A stretch of 64,000 bases of DNA, taken from the NCBI GenBank assembly GCA_963808965.1, contig CAWEHU010000019.1, forward strand, positions 62,001-126,000, read 5' to 3'. Position 1 is the first letter of the stretch; each line of letters opens with the position of its first letter. This DNA comes from CAWEHU01 sp963808965 (GTDB lineage Bacteria > Pseudomonadota > Alphaproteobacteria > Acetobacterales > Acetobacteraceae). Shown piece by piece: positions 60,255-64,000 of this stretch. The position numbers and the translations under genes were made by a program. A model generated the notes under the pieces. The model worked only from the letters and a program-made list of their open reading frames with translations, did not search any database and was not told the origin of the DNA.

Positions 60255-61424
60255 TTACGGTCTCAGCACCACTTTGACGCAGCCATCCTGCTTGTCGCGG
60301 AAGGTCTTGTACATCCCCGGCCCGTCGGCCAGCCCGACTCGATGGGTGATGACGAAGGAGGGGTCGATCTGGCCCTCCTGTATCCGCCGCAGCAAATCGT
60401 CGGTCCAGCGATTTACATGCGTTTGGCCGGTGCGGATCGTGAGACCTTTGTTCATCACCATCCCGAACGGAACCTTATCAAGCAGTCCGCCATACACGCC
60501 CGGCACCGAAAGCACGCCGGCCGGCCGGCAGACGTACATCATCTCGCGCAGCACATGTGGCCGATCGGTCTCCAGCATGACGGCCTGCTTCACCCGGTCG
60601 TAAACCGAATCGATGCTCCGCGTGGCATGAGCCTCTAGCCCGACCGCGTCGATGCACTTCTCCGGCCCTTTGCCACCGGTCAGCTCATTCAGCCGCTCGA
60701 CCACGCTCTCCTCGTCGAAATTGATCGTGGTCGCCCCGCCCGCCCGCGCCATGCTCAGACGTTCCGGCACATGGTCGATACAAATCACCTGCTTGGCGCC
60801 GAGCAGTACGGCGCTGCGGATGCAGAACTGTCCGACCGGGCCGGCGCCCCAGATCGCCACCGTGTCGGTCGGCTCGATATCGCACTGGACCACGGCCTGC
60901 CAGCCGGTCGGGAAGATGTCGCCGAGAAACAGGACCTGCTCGTCGGTGAGGCCGTCCGGGATCTTGACCGGCCCCACATCGGCGTACGGAACCCGCACGA
61001 ACTCGGCCTGGCCGCCTGGATAACCGCCGGTGAGGTGCGTGTAACCATAGAGCCCGGCGGTCGTGTGGCCGAACACGGTATCCGCGACTTGCTTGTTGCG
61101 ATTGGTCCGCTCGCAAACGGAAAAATTGCCCCGGCGGCACTGGTCGCACTCGCCGCAAATGATCGTGAAGGGCACGACGACACGGTCGCCCACCTTCAGC
61201 TTCTTGGTCTCCGCACCGACCTCGACGACCTCGCCCATGAACTCGTGGCCCATGATGTCGCCATTCTCCATGCCGGGCATGAAGCCGTCATAGAGGTGGA
61301 GGTCCGAGCCGCAGATCGCGCAGCTGGTTACTTTTATGATCGCGTCGCGCGGGTTCTCGATCTTCGGGTCCGGCACGCTGTCGCACCGGATGTCATGCTT
61401 GCCATGCCAGACGAGTGCGCGCAT
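60255..61424 (-). CDS. Zinc-dependent alcohol dehydrogenase
   Basis: 389 residues. Catalytic zinc site CAICGSDLHLYDGFMPG and GHEFMGEVVEVG; structural zinc Cys cluster CGECDQCRRGNFSVC; NAD fold VAIWGAGPVGQFCIRSAVLL; then DAVGLEAHA and RTGQTHVNRWTDDLLRRI. It resembles the glutathione-independent formaldehyde dehydrogenase/MDR group. GGAGG lies before the ATG at 61424. It is the first gene of a unit with two small proteins downstream. Confidence 0.9.
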   Translation of the reverse strand: MRALVWHGKHDIRCDSVPDPKIENPRDAIIKVTSCAICGSDLHLYDGFMPGMENGDIMGHEFMGEVVEVGAETKKLKVGDRVVVPFTIICGECDQCRRGNFSVCERTNRNKQVADTVFGHTTAGLYGYTHLTGGYPGGQAEFVRVPYADVGPVKIPDGLTDEQVLFLGDIFPTGWQAVVQCDIEPTDTVAIWGAGPVGQFCIRSAVLLGAKQVICIDHVPERLSMARAGGATTINFDEESVVERLNELTGGKGPEKCIDAVGLEAHATRSIDSVYDRVKQAVMLETDRPHVLREMMYVCRPAGVLSVPGVYGGLLDKVPFGMVMNKGLTIRTGQTHVNRWTDDLLRRIQEGQIDPSFVITHRVGLADGPGMYKTFRDKQDGCVKVVLRP

Positions 61425-61504
61425 CCCCAACCTCCTAAACCGATTGGGCTGGTGAACGCCCAGGAGCCGCAGGAAGTTTGGTTGTGGAGCCGAATCAGCC
61501 GAAC

Positions 61505-62948
61505 TCAGGCGGCTCGCGCACTTCGCGATCGCCCGGCCGAAAGCACCGCGTCCACTAGCATTTCGATGTCCTCCGGCCGGGTGCGGTGGTTCACGATCGC
61601 GGCCCGGATGGCGAGCCGCCCACCGATCGTCGTCGTCGAGGGCGCGGCGATCCCGGCTTCCTGGAGATCGGCGACGATATCGGCGTTCAGACGATCGAGG
61701 TCGCCACCAGCCGCGGCATAGCGGAAGCACACGATATTCAGCGTCACGGGCGCTAGTCGCTCAAGTACCGGCTCGGCATCGACGCGGGCGGCGAGCATCT
61801 GCGCGAGTGCACAGGTGTGCGCTACAACCGCGCCCAGCCGCTCGGCCCCGTAGGCTTTCAACGTCATCCAGACCTTGAGAGCCCGGAAGCCGCGCGAGAG
61901 ATCAGGGCCAAAGTCGCAGGGCCAAGGGTGGCCGCCGGCGAGGCCGCGCGCTTCGCGCCGCAAATATGCGGCGGGCTGGGCGAAAGTCTCCATGTGACGG
62001 ACCGCGTCGCGAACCAGGATGCAACCCGCGTCTGTACGGGACCTGCGCCCATTTGTGAAAATCGAAGGCAACCGAGTCGGCCTGCTCGATTCCAGAAAAC
62101 AGCGGTCGCAGCGACGGGGCCAGCATGGCGAAGGCTCCGAACGCCGCATCCACGTGGAACCAGAGACTCTCGGTTTGGCAAAAATGCGCCAGCGCGGCGA
62201 GATCGTCGACGGCGCCGGTCTCGACGGTGCCGGCGGTACCCACGACCAGGAATGGCCTCGCCCCATCTTCCCGGTCCCGCGCGACCGCATCGGCCAGCAC
62301 GCCGAGATCCATCCGGCCCTCGCCGTCGCACGGGATCACCCGGAGCGCGCCTGTGCCAAGTCCCGCCATATCCATGGCGCGAAGGATGCAGCTATGCGCC
62401 GCAGTGGAGGTGTACGCCGTCAGCCGCGCGCCGCTCAGCCCCGTGCGGCGCACTGACGCCCCGAGTGCCGTCGTACGCGCGACGAGCACGGCGACCATGT
62501 TCGCCATCGAGCTGCCGGTCAGCAGCACACCGGAGGAATTGGCGGGGAAGCCGAGCATTGTCGCCGCCCAGCGAATGACCTGGCGCTCGACCTCGATCGG
62601 CGCGTGGTCACGGCCGCCCAGATTGGCGTTCAAGCCCCCGGCCAGCAGCTCGGCGAGCATGCCGACCGGATTACCCCCGCCATGCACCCAACCCATGAAG
62701 CGCGGATGCACATTGCCGGTCGCGTACGGCTTCACGAGGCGCTGGAAGTCGGCATAGGCCTCGGTGAGACCGCACGGCGAATCCGGGAGCGGCGAGCGCA
62801 GTTCGGCGCGTAATTCGGGAGGGAGAGGCTGCCAGACCGGGCGCTCCCTCACGTCGGCGATGTAGTCGATCATGTCATCGAGCATCCGGTGGCCCAGGGC
62901 TCGCAGCTCGCTCCAGTCCTCCGGGTCCAAGCTGATCGGTTCGGTCAT
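61505..62948 (-). pseudogene. PLP-dependent (aromatic amino acid type) decarboxylase, frameshifted
   Basis: About 480 residues. Group II decarboxylase: RPVWQPLPPELRAELRSPLP, HPRFMGWVHGGGNPVGMLAE, LLTGSSMANMVAVLVARTTA, LVVGTAGTVETGAVDDLAAL, HVDAAFGAFAML and the PLP lysine in FDFHKWAQVPY. A surplus A at 62033 breaks the frame there; the protein goes on as DAGCILVRDAVRHMETF, GFRALKVWMTLKAYGAERLG, LNIVCFRYAA. It probably decarboxylates an aromatic L-amino acid. One deleted base restores it. Confidence 0.85.
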
Positions 62949-62975
62949 GTGGGCTCGACGGGTTGAGACCCGGCT

Positions 62976-63998
62976 CTAGCGGCTGGGCAAGCGCATTCCT
63001 AGCGCATGGAGCACGTCAGCACTCAGCACAGGTGCGTCACCGGGCGGTTTCGTGACCGCGAACCCGAAACTGTCGTCGTAGCCCCAAAGCGCCCATCCGA
63101 TTCCCGCAGCTTCAAACCCGCTCCGGGCCGCCTCCAGCCAGGCCTGCCGGGCCGCCCGGTTGAGTCGATCGCGAGCCCCGAACTCGCCTGCCAGCACGGC
63201 CACGTTGTTGCGGCGTCCCCACTCGCCTGCGAGCGCGATCCGGGCCTTGAGGCGCGCCGCGTCCCAGTGCTGGATGCAGTACCAGCCGACTTCCTTGCGC
63301 GTTGCCTCGTTCGCCGCTTCGGCGCTCGCCATGCAGCGCGCGGGATCCGCCACCGGAAATGGCGAGGCGGCCAAAGCCGCTTCGTCCAGGCCGCGCTGAT
63401 ACGCGCCAAGGGTGGTCAGGCTCGTGGGTTCGTAAAAATGGAAGCTGTAGACCACATTCGGATCGGCCAGCGGATGCAGGCGGAGAAGTCCGTCGAGACT
63501 GCCCCATTGATTGCCGGTCAGGATCACCGTGTCGTTCGGGAGAAGGCCACGAATGACGGCCAGCACCGTGCCTTGCAACGCTTCCCAGGCCGCGGGGTCG
63601 TCTCCGAACACCGGCTCGTTGAGCACTTCGGGGAATGTGAGGCGCGGATCCAGGCGCCCCAATGCAGGGGCCAGACCGCGCCAGATCAGCAGCAGCTTGG
63701 CGCGATCCGTCTCCGATTTTTCCAAGCGCCAGTGCGCCGGATGGATCTCGATCATGACCCCAAGACCGTTCCGCTCGAATCGGGTGGCGGTTTCGGTCAC
63801 GAGCGCGATGCGCTGCGGATCGACGCTTGCATCCGGCCGCAACAGAAACTCCGGCTCGACGGCGAGGCGAACAAAGGTGAATCCGGCCCGGCGCAGATCC
63901 GATATCGCGTGGTCGCCCATGTAACTCCGCAGCATCATGGGCGAAGAGCTGGCCGGAAAGCGGAGCCAATTCGTGATGTTAACGCCTCGCGCAAGCAC
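62976..63998 (-). CDS. Cellulase-family (GH5) glycoside hydrolase, partial
   Basis: About 340 residues; the N-terminus lies beyond the window's right edge. ARGVNITNWLRFP, FTFVRLAVEPEFLLRP, GVMIEIHPAHW, the acid/base Glu in TFPEVLNEPVFGDD, VVYSFHFYEPTSLTTLGAYQ and the nucleophile Glu in VAVLAGEFGARDR are the GH5 hallmarks. It probably cleaves a beta-glucan. In bacteria with cellulose synthesis such enzymes can also belong to cellulose loci; no neighbour shows that here. A signal peptide cannot be judged. Confidence 0.82.
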   Translation of the reverse strand: MLARGVNITNWLRFPASSSPMMLRSYMGDHAISDLRRAGFTFVRLAVEPEFLLRPDASVDPQRIALVTETATRFERNGLGVMIEIHPAHWRLEKSETDRAKLLLIWRGLAPALGRLDPRLTFPEVLNEPVFGDDPAAWEALQGTVLAVIRGLLPNDTVILTGNQWGSLDGLLRLHPLADPNVVYSFHFYEPTSLTTLGAYQRGLDEAALAASPFPVADPARCMASAEAANEATRKEVGWYCIQHWDAARLKARIALAGEWGRRNNVAVLAGEFGARDRLNRAARQAWLEAARSGFEAAGIGWALWGYDDSFGFAVTKPPGDAPVLSADVLHALGMRLPSR

Positions 63999-64000
63999 CG

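Overview
The window is high-GC DNA (roughly two thirds G+C by eye) from an alphaproteobacterium, most likely the Rhodospirillales/Acetobacteraceae side. The basis is a CtrA cell-cycle regulator divergent from fliI-fliJ, a TIGR02300 FYDLN-acid protein, a TIGR02302/DUF4175 membrane protein, the tRNA-Trp/secE/nusG order, and many oxidative sugar or sugar-acid enzymes. No marker allows a genus call.

Layout. 0-3 kb: the end of pyrC, then an OmpA-type lipoprotein and an ExeA-like ATPase. 3.1-4.2 kb: tRNA-Gly, tRNA-Trp, secE, nusG. 4.2-12.1 kb: a surface-polysaccharide block (RgpF-like protein, methyltransferase-glycosyltransferase genes, GT2, UDP-glucose dehydrogenase) with a small DUF4160/DUF2442 pair inside. 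12.1-19.6 kb: core genes (fliJ, fliI, ctrA, nadK, nitrilase, aroA, cmk). 19.6-24.2 kb: an accessory island with a decayed IS110 element, a DUF4157 gene split by an IS256 element, and an orphan convergent gene. 24.2-31.1 kb: glcE, glcD, lysA, TIGR02302. 31.2-35.75 kb: one large minus-strand locus encoding metallophosphoesterase, NACHT NTPase and HEAT repeats. 35.9-38.2 kb: a cupin dioxygenase, an SDR and a glycosyltransferase. 38.2-39.7 kb: remnants of SRAP, an IS110 transposase and a GMC oxidase. 39.9-48.6 kb: a lactonase and a six-gene minus-strand run for periplasmic/cytoplasmic sugar-acid metabolism. 48.8-64 kb: a glycosyltransferase, regulators (MarR, Lrp, LysR), glpK, a streptogramin-lyase-like propeller, nadE, trxB, a zinc alcohol dehydrogenase, a PLP decarboxylase and the start of a GH5 gene.

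Most notable is the 4.6-kb locus at 31,168-35,748. Read through its frame changes it gives a protein of about 1,500 residues: calcineurin-like phosphoesterase, then NACHT, then at least 11 near-identical 32-residue HEAT repeats. This is the architecture expected of a bacterial NLR-like (STAND) defence protein. It is cut by about 13 single-base frame changes without nonsense codons.

The same kind of damage, nearly always one surplus base, occurs in conserved genes (pyrC, ugd, fliJ, lysA, an SDR, two glycosyl/methyltransferase genes, a PLP decarboxylase). Residual insertion errors from long-read sequencing are therefore a serious alternative to real gene decay throughout this window, and broken genes are labelled with that in mind.
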